The notes beneath the pieces are model-generated. The model made no database searches. It was given only the letters and a program-made list of their open reading frames with translations, and was not told where the DNA came from. 64,000 nucleotides of DNA from Desulfurellaceae bacterium bin18 (GTDB taxonomy: Bacteria; Desulfobacterota; Binatia; Bin18). Position numbers and translations under genes: made by a program. Each line of letters starts with the position of its first letter. Positions within the stretch are counted from its first letter, which is position 1. Of this stretch, positions 31,559 to 40,702 are shown piece after piece. The stretch is from the NCBI GenBank assembly GCA_002238415.1, contig MPMI01000005.1, positions 62,001 to 126,000 on the forward strand, read 5' to 3'.

Positions 31559-32446
31559 ATGAAGCGACATCTTCAGTCATTTTGGCTTTTGTTCTTGCTC
31601 ACTACGAATCCGGCAATCGCGGACACGAAGAATGTAGAAGTTGATATCGGTGGCGTAAAAATTGATGTTAAAGCGCCAAATGGGTTCTACGAAATTAGTT
31701 CTCTCTCTTCCGAAACACGAAAAATCGCGGAGACGATGACGCCGCCGACTAATCGTCTTTTAGCGGTGTTTGTATCAGAAGAAGATTTAGGAAGAATAGT
31801 GAAGGGCGAATCGCCTATATTTGAGCGCTATATATTTTTACAGGTTTTCCGAAGACTGGAAGCTACGACTATTTCCAATACGGATTTTCAAAAACTTATA
31901 ACTCATTTCAAGGGTCAACAGAACATATTATTCGACGAGAATAAAGATATGGTGGACAGCCTACTTGAAGGCGCCACCAAAAAAATGTCTAAGGAGTACG
32001 ATTTCTCGCTAAAAATGAAACTTGGAGAGAATATATCATTAGGTATATTTCTCGAACAACCAAACGCTTTTGGGGCCGTAAATTTGGTGAAATATCGAGT
32101 TAATGCAGAAGGGAAAGAACTTGATTCTATTGTCGCTGGGGGCATTTCATACGTTTTAACCAGGGGCAAGTTGTTGTACGCCTATGTTTACAGTGTTTAT
32201 GAAACACAAGATGACGTTGATTGGGTTAGGGCAAAATCTAAGGAATGGGTAAATTCACTCTTAGCATCTAACGAAACGTCCACATCAGATTCCGCCCAGA
32301 GTAGTTCTCCGATAACGGGAATCGATTGGGAGCGGATTGTGAGTAAAGGAATCGTCGGCGCTGTAGTGGGTGGTCTGCTCGCTCTGATAATAGGGTTATT
32401 TCGTCGTATGAAAAGTTCTTTCAAGAGAGATATAAAAAATGTCTAA
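31559..32446 (+). CDS. Signal-bearing membrane-anchored hypothetical protein
   Basis: The 295-residue protein starts at ATG 31559 after TAGGAGAATTGAA. It has a signal peptide (FWLLFLLTTNPAIA), a long extracytoplasmic part, a Ser/Thr-rich linker near residue 245, and a C-terminal membrane helix IVGAVVGGLLALIIGLF followed by basic residues. So it sits in the inner membrane, with its domain outside. Base composition is clearly more AT-rich than the surrounding metabolic genes. No family recognised. Confidence 0.65.
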   Translation: MKRHLQSFWLLFLLTTNPAIADTKNVEVDIGGVKIDVKAPNGFYEISSLSSETRKIAETMTPPTNRLLAVFVSEEDLGRIVKGESPIFERYIFLQVFRRLEATTISNTDFQKLITHFKGQQNILFDENKDMVDSLLEGATKKMSKEYDFSLKMKLGENISLGIFLEQPNAFGAVNLVKYRVNAEGKELDSIVAGGISYVLTRGKLLYAYVYSVYETQDDVDWVRAKSKEWVNSLLASNETSTSDSAQSSSPITGIDWERIVSKGIVGAVVGGLLALIIGLFRRMKSSFKRDIKNV

Positions 32447-32547
32447 CCACCGTTTATATTCACCACCCTATGATAAGGAGAAAATGCCGATACCTCATAC
32501 CCCATACCCGATATACCCCTCAAGAGGTCGAATCGTGAGGGGAAGCA

Positions 32548-32766
32548 ATGTATGCGCAACGGATTCGGGACAAGCTGGACCCTCAGCACAAGGGTAAGTT
32601 CTTAGTCATCGACATTGAAACAGGTGACTACGAAATCGACGCGGACGACTTGGTCGCAACGCAACATCTCCTAACCACTCATCCCAATGCGGTTATTTAT
32701 GGTTTGCGGATTGGCTTTCCAACTGCCTATCGCATTGGCGGTGGATTCTCGGTGAAGACACAATAA
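32548..32766 (+). CDS. Small conserved-type protein coupled to an aspartic protease gene
   Basis: The 72-residue protein contains KFLVIDIETGDYEIDADDLV and IYGLRIGFPTAYRIGGG. Proteins of this type are commonly encoded directly upstream of a small retropepsin-like protease and may form a toxin-antitoxin-like or processing pair (from memory, needs checking). Here the stop overlaps the next ATG as TAATG. It starts after GAGGGGAAGCA. Confidence 0.65.
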   Translation: MYAQRIRDKLDPQHKGKFLVIDIETGDYEIDADDLVATQHLLTTHPNAVIYGLRIGFPTAYRIGGGFSVKTQ

Positions 32767-32971
32767 TGACTGGACAGGTTACGGCGAACCGAGAAGCGGT
32801 TATCGAATTGGAAATTGCTGGCTCAGAGCAGAGAAGAGAAGAGAAAAAGTTGAGACCGTGATTGATACGGCCTTCAATGGCTATGCCTCTAACATGACAA
32901 CCGCCCCTTTCCCCCATCCACTTGTCTTCTTCACTGTATGGGTGCTGCTTCCTTCAACTTCATTCTTCTAA
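32766..32971 (+). pseudogene. Clan AA (retropepsin-like) aspartic protease, frameshifted
   Basis: The first frame encodes MTGQVTANREAVIELEIAGS and ends early at TGA. From 32849 another frame reads VETVIDTAFNGYASNMTT, which carries the catalytic D-T-x-F-N-G motif (normally DTGFNG). A one-base shift in an AGAGAAGAGA run splits the gene, and the protease then ends early at 32971. It overlaps the end of a gene on the other strand. Confidence 0.7.
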
Positions 32972-33949
32972 ATACAAGTAGTCTCTCGCTTCTTGTACAT
33001 GTGCTTCTAAAGGCTTCATTTCACTATGGCTCGACAGCCCATCTATTAAATAATAGAAGCACTCAGTTCTTCCATTCATAAGAACATCTGACAATAGAAC
33101 TAAGTAGATAGCTGCGGCGTAGATGTTAAGGATTAGTATTCCGTCCACAGAATAAGGATTTGTATTGAATTTGCATTGATCTAGCGTTTGAAGCACGTCT
33201 CTTAATTTTTTGAGCTTTTTATCTTTACTTCCGAGATAGGCTTCGAGGTTGATGACGGAATCCCTATCCTCTTCCTTGAAACTACGCGCCACAGGAACAC
33301 TGTCAGTTATTCTGCATATAGCTTCATATATACAATTTAGCCGTTCTTCTACGTCTTCTTTGGTATCTGCTGATATGGAGGACCAAAAACACCTAAATCT
33401 TTCATCTCTATTCTCCCGATTACTGATGGATTTCTCAAACATAGTTAAGAATTCATTGAACAGGAATTCTAAGTGATGCCCTTTCTTTTTGTTCTCTTTA
33501 ATCCATCTATCAAATTGCTCTTCTCCAAAAGCAGATACCATTACCCCCTTTAGTAGAAATTCAAAAGATTTTCCTAAATGATACATGCTTGTATCCAAGG
33601 GGATTAAATACCTTTCCAGAAAAATCGGCATATCTTTTCTTTTACACCGACCGAAAGGTAGCCTCACGGTTATAGCACCACCGATGACCGCAGATATTTC
33701 TTCTTCTGGCCCTTTTCCCGCGTAATATATTTCCTGTGTTTCTTTATCCCATTTCTTTAACATGGTCTGACTTATTCTTTTCTGTTCTTGAAAAGCCAGT
33801 TTTGCCAATAGTCTGATGTTTTCGTAAAACTTCCATTCTCGCAAAGAATCTCCGTTAAAATTCTTGAACTCATTGGAGATGGTGAGATAGGATATCGATT
33901 CCAACTCTTTTTCTTCTTTTTCCTTCACATCATAACTTTTCTGTTGCAT
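32960..33949 (-). CDS. Low-GC hypothetical protein
   Basis: The 329-residue protein is rich in Lys, Glu and Phe and mostly helical. It includes GGAITVRLPFGRCKRKDMPI, a segment with FLERYLIPLDTSMYHLGKSF, and a hydrophobic helix ILILNIYAAAIYLVLLSDVL near residue 275. I do not recognise it. Its AT-rich codon use differs strongly from most genes here, pointing to recent acquisition. The start ATG follows AAAGGGATTCTA. Confidence 0.65.
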   Translation of the reverse strand: MQQKSYDVKEKEEKELESISYLTISNEFKNFNGDSLREWKFYENIRLLAKLAFQEQKRISQTMLKKWDKETQEIYYAGKGPEEEISAVIGGAITVRLPFGRCKRKDMPIFLERYLIPLDTSMYHLGKSFEFLLKGVMVSAFGEEQFDRWIKENKKKGHHLEFLFNEFLTMFEKSISNRENRDERFRCFWSSISADTKEDVEERLNCIYEAICRITDSVPVARSFKEEDRDSVINLEAYLGSKDKKLKKLRDVLQTLDQCKFNTNPYSVDGILILNIYAAAIYLVLLSDVLMNGRTECFYYLIDGLSSHSEMKPLEAHVQEARDYLYLEE

Positions 33950-34031
33950 TAGAATCCCTTTCAGCCGGCGACCTGTCGGTTCTCATGAATGAGGTCAGCG
34001 ACGAATTTTTTAGGCCGCCCTATGCGCTGCC

Positions 34032-34220
34032 TCATCTACCTGGCGGGATTTCCCGGTTCTGCTGTTGATAGGCGAGAACCATTTCATGTAGGGCGTCTTT
34101 GAGCATGCGCCGACATTCTTCCAGGTCTTTGCCCTCGGTCACGACCTCCGGCCATTTGACGAGCTGTCCCATATAGCCTGCCTTAATCCTGGTGTAGGTG
34201 GCGGTGTAAGTGTGCGACAT
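34032..34220 (-). CDS. HicB-like orphan antitoxin
   Basis: The 62-residue protein MSHTYTATYTRIKAGYMGQL continues VKWPEVVTEGKDLEECRRML and ends with a helix, which is the compact HicB fold. No hicA is adjacent. An ATG at 34247 in the same frame overlaps the stop of the ilvD-tail copy as TGATG and is an alternative start. It lies just outside the hicAB cassette bounded by the two ilvD tails. Confidence 0.75.
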   Translation of the reverse strand: MSHTYTATYTRIKAGYMGQLVKWPEVVTEGKDLEECRRMLKDALHEMVLAYQQQNREIPPGR

Positions 34221-34245
34221 ATTGCCACTTGGGTTCACTCTTGCC

Positions 34246-34334
34246 ATCAACTATTGCCAGGCTGGGTCACTGCACCCTCGGAGGCGGAGCTGACCTGGGC
34301 CGCATATTTGGCGAATACGCCGGCGGTGTAACGC
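34246..34334 (-). repeat. Duplicated 3' end of ilvD (left copy)
   Basis: The 89 bases match 35094-35182 without gaps, differing mainly at synonymous sites. Read leftward they encode RYTAGVFAKYAAQVSSASEG and AVTQPGNS with the stop, nearly identical to the end of IlvD. The copy is diverged like an allele of another strain. Confidence 0.85.
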
Positions 34335-34338
34335 TGGA

Positions 34339-34776
34339 CTAGGCGGCTCTTGCCTCTACTACTAAGCGTTGCCCGAGTGCTTTGAGGGCCGCTTCGACTT
34401 GGCCAATATGCGAACGATGGTCCAGGTCGAGTAGACGCCGGACCGTCCCCTCTACGGTTCCGAGTCGCTTGGCCAGTGTCACGTTTCCGATCTGTTGTTC
34501 GTGCATGGTCCGATAGAGGGCGAGCTTGGCCGCTACCAGTGCTGGAAGCTCGACAAGCGGACGGCTACGGGCTGGAGACGGGAGCGGAATATCGCGCCCA
34601 TCGTTCACGTAGCCGCCGAGCGCCGCAACGAGACAATCCGCAGCCTCGGTCAATGCCTCGGTACGAGTCGCGCCCTCGGTCAGTGCCTCTGGAATGTCGG
34701 GAAACGACACGAGCAGGGTGCCGTCGCCCTGCGTCTCCAATTTGGCCGGATAAGCCAGTCGCAGAGATTTCGCCAT
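34339..34776 (-). CDS. hicB: HicB antitoxin (with C-terminal DNA-binding part)
   Basis: The 145-residue protein has the HicB fold MAKSLRLAYPAKLETQGDGT, LLVSFPDIPEALTEGATRTE and ALTEAADCLVAALGGYV. A C-terminal HTH-like region follows: LALYRTMHEQQIGNVTLAKR and LGTVEGTVRRLLDLDHR. It should neutralise and autoregulate the HicA encoded 34 bases upstream. The gene pair lies between two copies of the ilvD tail. Confidence 0.9.
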   Translation of the reverse strand: MAKSLRLAYPAKLETQGDGTLLVSFPDIPEALTEGATRTEALTEAADCLVAALGGYVNDGRDIPLPSPARSRPLVELPALVAAKLALYRTMHEQQIGNVTLAKRLGTVEGTVRRLLDLDHRSHIGQVEAALKALGQRLVVEARAA

Positions 34777-34810
34777 GATCCTTACTCTTTTCTCTTCTCG
34801 CGTAATGGCC

Positions 34811-35032
34811 CTAGTTGCGTCGGATATCCTTACGAGACAAGCCGAGTTGTGAAAGCATCGAGACAAGCAGGCCGGGGCTCATCTCTTTCCGGCGATCCTT
34901 GACCGTGGTGAAGTGCTCCCCGTAATAGAGCCGTCCGTGACTTCCCTTTCCCCTTCGACTCTCAAAGCGAACCGCGATTCCACGATCTCGGCCAAGCCTT
35001 CTGATGCGCCGAATAAACTCTTCGCCAGTCAT
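34811..35032 (-). CDS. hicA: HicA mRNA interferase toxin
   Basis: The 73-residue protein has the HicA dsRBD-like fold: TGEEFIRRIRRLGRDRGIAV, RFESRRGKGSHGRLYYGEH with the conserved G-K-G-S-H catalytic His, and TVKDRRKEMSPGLLVSMLSQ, then LGLSRKDI. It cleaves mRNA independently of translation stress in known members. It is encoded first, followed by hicB, in the usual order. Confidence 0.92.
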   Translation of the reverse strand: MTGEEFIRRIRRLGRDRGIAVRFESRRGKGSHGRLYYGEHFTTVKDRRKEMSPGLLVSMLSQLGLSRKDIRRN

Positions 35033-35093
35033 GCTCTACCGTACATAAGTGTACAAGATGGTGTCAGATGTGTCTGCTCTGGTCAGTTCTTGT

Positions 35094-35182
35094 ATCAACT
35101 ATTGCCCGGCTGGGTCACCGCGCCCTCGGAGGCAGAGGTGACCTGGGCCGCATACTTGGCGAACACGCCGGAGGTGTAACGC
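35094..35182 (-). repeat. 3' end of ilvD, right copy of the direct repeat
   Basis: This is the authentic ilvD tail matching 34246-34334. The two copies bracket a ~760-bp segment carrying hicAB, as if a cassette carrying its own ilvD tail had inserted at the stop codon. Confidence 0.85.
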
Positions 35183-36751
35183 GGGGCCGGTGGTTGCCAG
35201 GCAGACAAGCGGGTTTGTATTTCGGTATCGCTCAGCTCAACATTGAGCTGACGGTTTTCAATATCGATCACTACCACGTCGCCTTCCCGGAGAATCGCGA
35301 TAGGGCCGCCAACCGCAGCTTCCGGCGCAATATGACCTGCCATGAGGCCGCGTGTCGCTCCGCTGAAGCGTCCGTCCGTGATTAAGGACACGGAGTCGCC
35401 GAGCCCTTCGCCCACGATGGCCGCGGTCACGCCTAACATCTCTCGCATGCCCGGCCCGCCCCTCGGACCTTCGTAGCGAATGACCACGACATCGCCCTCT
35501 TTGATGTGACGTTGCGTGACCGCTGCCATGGCGTCTTCCTCACACTCGAAGAGACGGGCCGGCCCGCGGTGATACGAGCGCTCATGACCGGCGACCTTGA
35601 TGACACAACCGTCAGGCGCGAGATTCCCCCGCAGAATGACCAGGCCGCCGGTGTCTTTGAGCGGCTGGGCCAGCGGCAGAATGACGTCCTGGTCCGGTGT
35701 TTCAACGGCTTTTGCCGCCTCAACGGCAAGGGTTTCTCCGCTGGCGGTCAGTTGTCCGCCGTCAACGAGTCCACCGTCAACCAGGCGCTGGGCAATCAGT
35801 TGGATGCCGCCGGCTTTATCCACGTCAGTGGCCACATATTTCCCGCCGGGTTTGAGGTCGGCAATGAGCGGGGTACGGCGACTGACCGCATCAAAATCGT
35901 CGATAGCGAGCGGAATACCGGACCGCGTTGGTTGATCCGCCGGTTGCAGCCACACAGGCAATGGCGTTCTCAAACGCCTGACGGGTCAAGATGTCCAGCG
36001 GCCGGAGATTCTTGTTGAGCAGGTCCATCACGCGCTGCCCGCACTGGACCGCGACCGCGTCTTTGCGAGTAGCGGTCGCCGGCACGCTGCCCGTACCCAT
36101 GGGCGACAGGCCGATGAATTCCATGACGGTGGCCATGGTGTTGGCGGTATACTGTCCCCCGCAGGCCCCGGCCCCCGGACAGGCGAAGTCTTCGATATGT
36201 TTGAGGTCGGTGTCACTCATGCGTCCGGCGGCATTGGCTCCAATGGCCTCGAACACGTCCTGGATGGTCACGTCCCTGTCCTGAAAGCGGCCAGGCGCGA
36301 TCGATCCGCCGTACAACAGCAGCCCTGGAACATTCAGGCGGGCCAGGGCAAGGGCACCGGCGGGAATGGTTTTGTCACACCCCACGATAATGACCATGGC
36401 GTCAAACATATAGCCCCGACCGACCAGCTCAATCGAGTCGGCAATGACTTCGCGGCTGACGAGGGAGGCTTTCATGCCCTCCGTCCCCATGGTGACTGCG
36501 TCGCTGATGGAGATGGTATTGATTTCCATGGGCGTGCCGCCGGCCTCCCGCACGCCCTGCTTGACTTTGTCGGCCAGCCGGCGCTGATTGAAGTTGCACG
36601 GCATGGTCTCAATCCAGGTGTGTGCCACACCGACCAGTGGCTTGGCCAGATCGTCATCCGTAAAGCCGATAGCCTTGAACATGGAGCGCGCCCCGGCGCG
36701 GTCGCGGCCCTCGGTAATGATGTGACTGGAGTGTTTGGGATTGAACGCCAT
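35095..36751 (-). pseudogene. ilvD: Dihydroxy-acid dehydratase (ilvD), frameshifted by a short deletion
   Basis: The gene starts at ATG 36751 after AAGGAGGGTGC and encodes MAFNPKHSSHIITEGRDRAG, the Fe-S ligands GCDKTIP and CPGAGACGGQYTANTM, and reaches CVAATGGSTNAV. There the next frame resumes with GIPLAIDDFDAVSRRTPLIA. About ten codons expected between them (LHLLAIAREA-like) are missing and the frame is shifted, consistent with loss of about 29 bases near 35933. The C-terminal part, including GRFSGATRGLMAGHIAPEAA, is otherwise intact. IlvD makes 2-keto acids in branched-chain amino acid synthesis. It may be a real null or an assembly error. Confidence 0.88.
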
Positions 36752-36927
36752 AGCACCCTCCTTCGTGGTAAAGCAATAGTGGCAAAGCAATAATATGCTC
36801 TTCCTGCTCTATAGTCTTGTCGGACGAATCAGCGCAAGCCTGTAGCCCGGCCGTCACCCTTGACAGTCGGGAGTCATCTTGTAGCTTGTGGGCGACTCTG
36901 GATAGATGAGTAGGAAAGTAGAGGACT

Positions 36928-38094
36928 ATGGCCGAACCGCTGAGCGCCTCGGAATTACTTGGGCACGACAACATTATTGACGCCGACGGGCATATTCTGG
37001 AGCCACCTGATGTGTGGGAAAAATACATCGATCCGGCCTTTCGAGAGCGAGCGGTGCGTATCCGTCTGAACGCTGACGGTAAGGAATACCTCGAACTCGA
37101 CGGCCGGCCGTCACGCTTCTTCAATATCAAGGCGTTTGCCTCACTCGGCGGAATGGGCCGTAGCGCGTCTGAAATTGTTACATCCATTAAAACCCGGACC
37201 TATACCGAAGCGGCGCCCTTTGGTGCGATGGACCCGAAAGAGCGGATTGCCTTATTGGACCAAGAAGGACTGCGGGCAGCGATTCTCTACCCAAGTATCG
37301 GCTTGGTCTGGGAGTGCGAGACGGAAGACCCGGCCTTAGCCGACGCCTATGCCCGTGCCTATAATCGCTGGATTGTTGACTTCTGTTCCGACACGCACGG
37401 CCGTCTGGTGCCCATTGCACATATTGCATTGACGAGTGGAGAGCAGGCGGCCACCGAGCTGGAACGGGCGGTCAGAGCCGGGTGCAAGGGCGCGTTTCTT
37501 GCGCCGTTTACGATTACCACAAAAGCCCACGCCCATCCGGACTACGATCCGTTTTGGGCCGCCGCGCAAGATTTGGATGTTCCGGTTGGGATCCACCCCA
37601 TGGCCGAGCATCCCAGCAAACGTGTGTACCAGCGCTTTACGGATATCAAGTGGGCGGACTGGTATCAGACCATGCTTGGTGCCCAGGGGCCGCAGCAGGC
37701 TTTTTACATCTTGTTTCAGTACGGCTTGTTCGACAAATTCCCGCGCCTCAAGATCGTACTCCTGGAGTCGGGGGCTGGCTGGATAGGTGCCGCGCTTGAC
37801 CGGATGGATGCCACCTATGGGACCGCGCTCGGGCATAGCGTGCGCCTCAAAGAAAAGCCGAGTTTTTATTTTCAGCGCCAGTGCTGGATATCGGGTGACC
37901 CGGACGAGACCGCGCTGGCCCATATCGTGGAACATGTAGGCAACGATCGTTTCTTCTGGGCGACGGACTACCCGCATTTTGATCATCCGGGCAATTATAT
38001 TGAGGCGCTGCACAATCTGGTGCGTCCTCTGTCAGATACGGCTCGAAAGAATTTGCTGGGCGACAGCGTTGCGAAAGTCTACGGACTGGCTTGA
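36928..38094 (+). CDS. Amidohydrolase-superfamily protein (ACMSD-like)
   Basis: The 388-residue protein has IIDADGHILEPPDVWEKYID near residue 16 (metal-site region), AILYPSIGLVWECETEDPAL near residue 113, PVGIHPMAEHPS near residue 221 with a conserved His, and FFWATDYPHFDHPGNYIEAL near residue 345 with the catalytic Asp. This is the amidohydrolase_2 group of TIM-barrel decarboxylases and hydrolases. The substrate is unknown. Confidence 0.92.
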   Translation: MAEPLSASELLGHDNIIDADGHILEPPDVWEKYIDPAFRERAVRIRLNADGKEYLELDGRPSRFFNIKAFASLGGMGRSASEIVTSIKTRTYTEAAPFGAMDPKERIALLDQEGLRAAILYPSIGLVWECETEDPALADAYARAYNRWIVDFCSDTHGRLVPIAHIALTSGEQAATELERAVRAGCKGAFLAPFTITTKAHAHPDYDPFWAAAQDLDVPVGIHPMAEHPSKRVYQRFTDIKWADWYQTMLGAQGPQQAFYILFQYGLFDKFPRLKIVLLESGAGWIGAALDRMDATYGTALGHSVRLKEKPSFYFQRQCWISGDPDETALAHIVEHVGNDRFFWATDYPHFDHPGNYIEALHNLVRPLSDTARKNLLGDSVAKVYGLA

Positions 38095-38126
38095 TACTGC
38101 ATCTGCATAAGGGAAAGGGGGAGGGT

Positions 38127-38957
38127 ATGCTTGAGACCATTGCTTCCGGATACGGACTGCTTGAAGGTCCGCGAGTAGATGCCGCGGACAATTTATACTT
38201 CAGTGATGTGACCAACGGCGGGGTATACTGTCGCGCGCCGGGCGGAGAGATTTCGACCGTTGTACCGCGCCGGCGCGGGGTGGGGGGTATCGCTCTGCAT
38301 GCGGCTGGCGGCTTGGTCATCTCCGGCAAGAACGTGTGTCACGTCAAAGACGGCACAACGCGTATCCTGTTCCAGCGCGATGATATTCCTGGCTTTAATG
38401 ACCTCTTCACGGATTCTCAAGGCCGTGTCCTGGTCGGCTCGCTGCGCTCCGACCCCTTCAAGCTCAAGGCCCAGGTCCCTGGCGAGTTGTGGCGGCTGGC
38501 GGGCGAGGACTCGGCGGTTGAACTGTACGGCGATGTCGGTATCACCAACGGCATTGGCTTCTCACCGGATGGGAGCAAGCTCTACCATTCGGACAGCGTG
38601 CCGCGTCATATCATCTTGCACGACGTGGCGGCTGACGGGTCGATGACGAACCGCCGCGTTCTGGCCAGTCTACCCGCCGATTGGGTGCCCGATGGTCTGG
38701 CGGTTGATGAGGACGGCTGCGTGTGGGTCGCTGTCTATGGCGGCGGCTGCGCACTCCGTTACACCCCTGAAGGCAAGGAAGACCAAAAAGTTGAGGTGCC
38801 GGCCAAGGCGGTCACGAGTTTATGTTTCGGCGGCGCGGACCGACGCGACCTGTATATTGTGACAGCCGATAATACCGAAGAGCCGGACCGTAAGGGAACG
38901 ATTTTCCGTACCCAGGTGGATACCCCCGGTCTGGCGGTGACGCCGGCAAGCATTTAG
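38127..38957 (+). CDS. SMP-30/gluconolactonase family lactonase
   Basis: The 276-residue beta-propeller protein has GLLEGPRVDAADNLYFSDVT at the start (with the metal-binding Glu), PGFNDLFTDSQGRVLVGSLR near residue 95, ITNGIGFSPDGSKLYHSDSV near residue 148 and PDGLAVDEDGCVWVAVYGGG near residue 192. Such proteins hydrolyse lactones with a divalent metal. GGGGGAGGGT precedes the ATG. It follows the amidohydrolase by 32 bases and may act in the same pathway. Confidence 0.92.
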   Translation: MLETIASGYGLLEGPRVDAADNLYFSDVTNGGVYCRAPGGEISTVVPRRRGVGGIALHAAGGLVISGKNVCHVKDGTTRILFQRDDIPGFNDLFTDSQGRVLVGSLRSDPFKLKAQVPGELWRLAGEDSAVELYGDVGITNGIGFSPDGSKLYHSDSVPRHIILHDVAADGSMTNRRVLASLPADWVPDGLAVDEDGCVWVAVYGGGCALRYTPEGKEDQKVEVPAKAVTSLCFGGADRRDLYIVTADNTEEPDRKGTIFRTQVDTPGLAVTPASI

Positions 38958-38988
38958 CCCGTAGGGTGGGGACCTCCGGCAATCGACT

Positions 38989-40164
38989 TCACTCGACCTT
39001 CATAATGCGGTCCAAGAGCCGCTCTCGGACCGTTGCGTCTGTCGCCAAGTCAACCGCCGTCCAGGCCAGTGACAGGGCTCCGTCAACAATGGCTTTGTCC
39101 GCGGCTTCGGTCACGCAGTGCGCGGTGAACTCGGGCTGGTGGTTGACGGCGGGCAGCGAATCAATACCAATGGCGGGGTGAATGGCCGGCATCGCAAGGG
39201 AGACATTGCCCATGTCCGTTGAGCCGGCCGCCCGTTTGAGAGACACATCAACCGGTGGAAAAACTCGGCCCAGCGCTTCGGCATTCTGACGATAGGCGGC
39301 TGCCATATCCGGGTCGTGCAGCATTTCTGCATATGGTTTTTCCCCGCCGTGGATTTCAAGTTTGGAGCCGGTTGCCAGCGCGCCCGCTTCAAAGCACCTG
39401 ACAACCTTCTGTTTGATCTCGTCGAGGTCCGCCAGGGTATTCGCCCGGACAATATACTTCGCCACCGTGTGGGCGGGGATGATGTTGGGCGCGTCACCTC
39501 CCTTGGTAATCATGCCGTGAATGCGGTCTGTGGATCGGATGTGTTGGCGGAGCAGGCCAATGGCGGTTTGGGCGACGGTCAAGGCATCCGCGGCATTAAT
39601 GCCACGCTCGGGAAAGGCCGAGGCATGCGCCTCTTTGCCGTGATAGCAGACCTCAAACATGGAGGCGGCAATAATGGGGAATTCGACCACGTCCAGCGGT
39701 GCGGGATGGACCATCATCGCCGCGTGCAGGCCTGCAAACGCACCGCGTTCGAGCAAGAGAATTTTCCCCCCGGCGTCACATACTTCCTCTGCCGGGGTAC
39801 CAATCACGCTTACACTCAGGCCCACCTCATCCGCAATTTTTGCCGCGGCAATCCCCGCCCCAACCGAGGCCGCGGCAATAATATTATGACCACAGGCATG
39901 GCCGATCCCCGGCAGGCTGTCATATTCGGCACAGATGCCGATATGCAGCGGTCCACTCCCGGCCCGGGCGATAAACGCGGTCGGCAGATCGCAGATGCCC
40001 GTTTCAACCGAGAAACCCGCGTCGGCCAGCGTTTCCGATAGCCAGTGGGCCGCCTTTTCTTCTTCAAAACCAGTTTCCGGATTGGCGTGAATCCGGTGAC
40101 TCAGGGCAATGATCTCGTCTCGTGCCCGGTCAAATCGTTCCTGGGCTCCAGCCTTGGCATCCAT
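38989..40164 (-). CDS. M20-family amidohydrolase (amidase), copy 1
   Basis: The 391-residue protein matches the M20 peptidase family: ALSHRIHANPETGFEEEKAA near residue 20, HIGICAEYDSLPGIGHACGH near residue 72 (metal His, Asp and Cys), IGTPAEEVCDAGGKILLLER, and ALGRVFPPVDVSLKRAAGST, then DMGNVSLAMPAIHPAIGID. It resembles AbgB-type p-aminobenzoyl-glutamate hydrolases. It is a close paralogue of the 40703 gene, and the two flank a DoxX-like gene. Confidence 0.92.
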   Translation of the reverse strand: MDAKAGAQERFDRARDEIIALSHRIHANPETGFEEEKAAHWLSETLADAGFSVETGICDLPTAFIARAGSGPLHIGICAEYDSLPGIGHACGHNIIAAASVGAGIAAAKIADEVGLSVSVIGTPAEEVCDAGGKILLLERGAFAGLHAAMMVHPAPLDVVEFPIIAASMFEVCYHGKEAHASAFPERGINAADALTVAQTAIGLLRQHIRSTDRIHGMITKGGDAPNIIPAHTVAKYIVRANTLADLDEIKQKVVRCFEAGALATGSKLEIHGGEKPYAEMLHDPDMAAAYRQNAEALGRVFPPVDVSLKRAAGSTDMGNVSLAMPAIHPAIGIDSLPAVNHQPEFTAHCVTEAADKAIVDGALSLAWTAVDLATDATVRERLLDRIMKVE

Positions 40165-40305
40165 ATATTCTCCTTTTTCTCTGTCTGCCTTACCACACGT
40201 CCTTCTTTGGCGTCCAGGAGAAAATGTCCTTCCAAATCGATGAAAGAACGTGGTACATGAAGGTAAGGCGCCTGTGAGAGCGAGAGAAAAGAAGGAGGGT
40301 TGCGT

Positions 40306-40698
40306 ATGGATACTGTCTGGTGTGGACAACTCGCTGTTTCGGTCTTTTTTGCCATCGCTTTTTTACAATCAGCCGCAGACAAGTGGGTTGATAGCGCGGG
40401 GAATATCGAGTTTTTCAGCGGACATTTTTCCAACAGTCCGCTGGCCGGCATGGTTCCGGCGATGTTCTGGACTATCACGGTCCTTGAATCGCTGGCCGGC
40501 GTGTTGAGCGGCCTTGGCGCGTTGATGATCCTGCTCGGCATGGGAACGGGTATGGCCGTGTGGGGGCTGGTGTTCGCAACCGTCTCGTTGCTGTGTCTGT
40601 TCTTCGGCCAACGCCTGGCCCAAGATTACGCCGGCGCGGCAGTGATCGCCGCCTACTTTGCCGTGGCGCTGCTGGGCTTTGCCATCCTGGGCGGATGA
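40306..40698 (+). CDS. DoxX-like four-helix membrane protein
   Basis: The 130-residue protein has four predicted membrane helices: LAVSVFFAIAFLQSAA, MVPAMFWTITVLESLAGVLS, GTGMAVWGLVFATVSLLCLF and AAVIAAYFAVALLGFAILGG. This pattern is of DoxX/DoxD-type proteins, of unknown specific function. GAAGGAGGGTTGCGT precedes the ATG. It is divergent to the first M20 gene and convergent with the second. Confidence 0.75.
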   Translation: MDTVWCGQLAVSVFFAIAFLQSAADKWVDSAGNIEFFSGHFSNSPLAGMVPAMFWTITVLESLAGVLSGLGALMILLGMGTGMAVWGLVFATVSLLCLFFGQRLAQDYAGAAVIAAYFAVALLGFAILGG

Positions 40699-40702
40699 TG
40701 CC

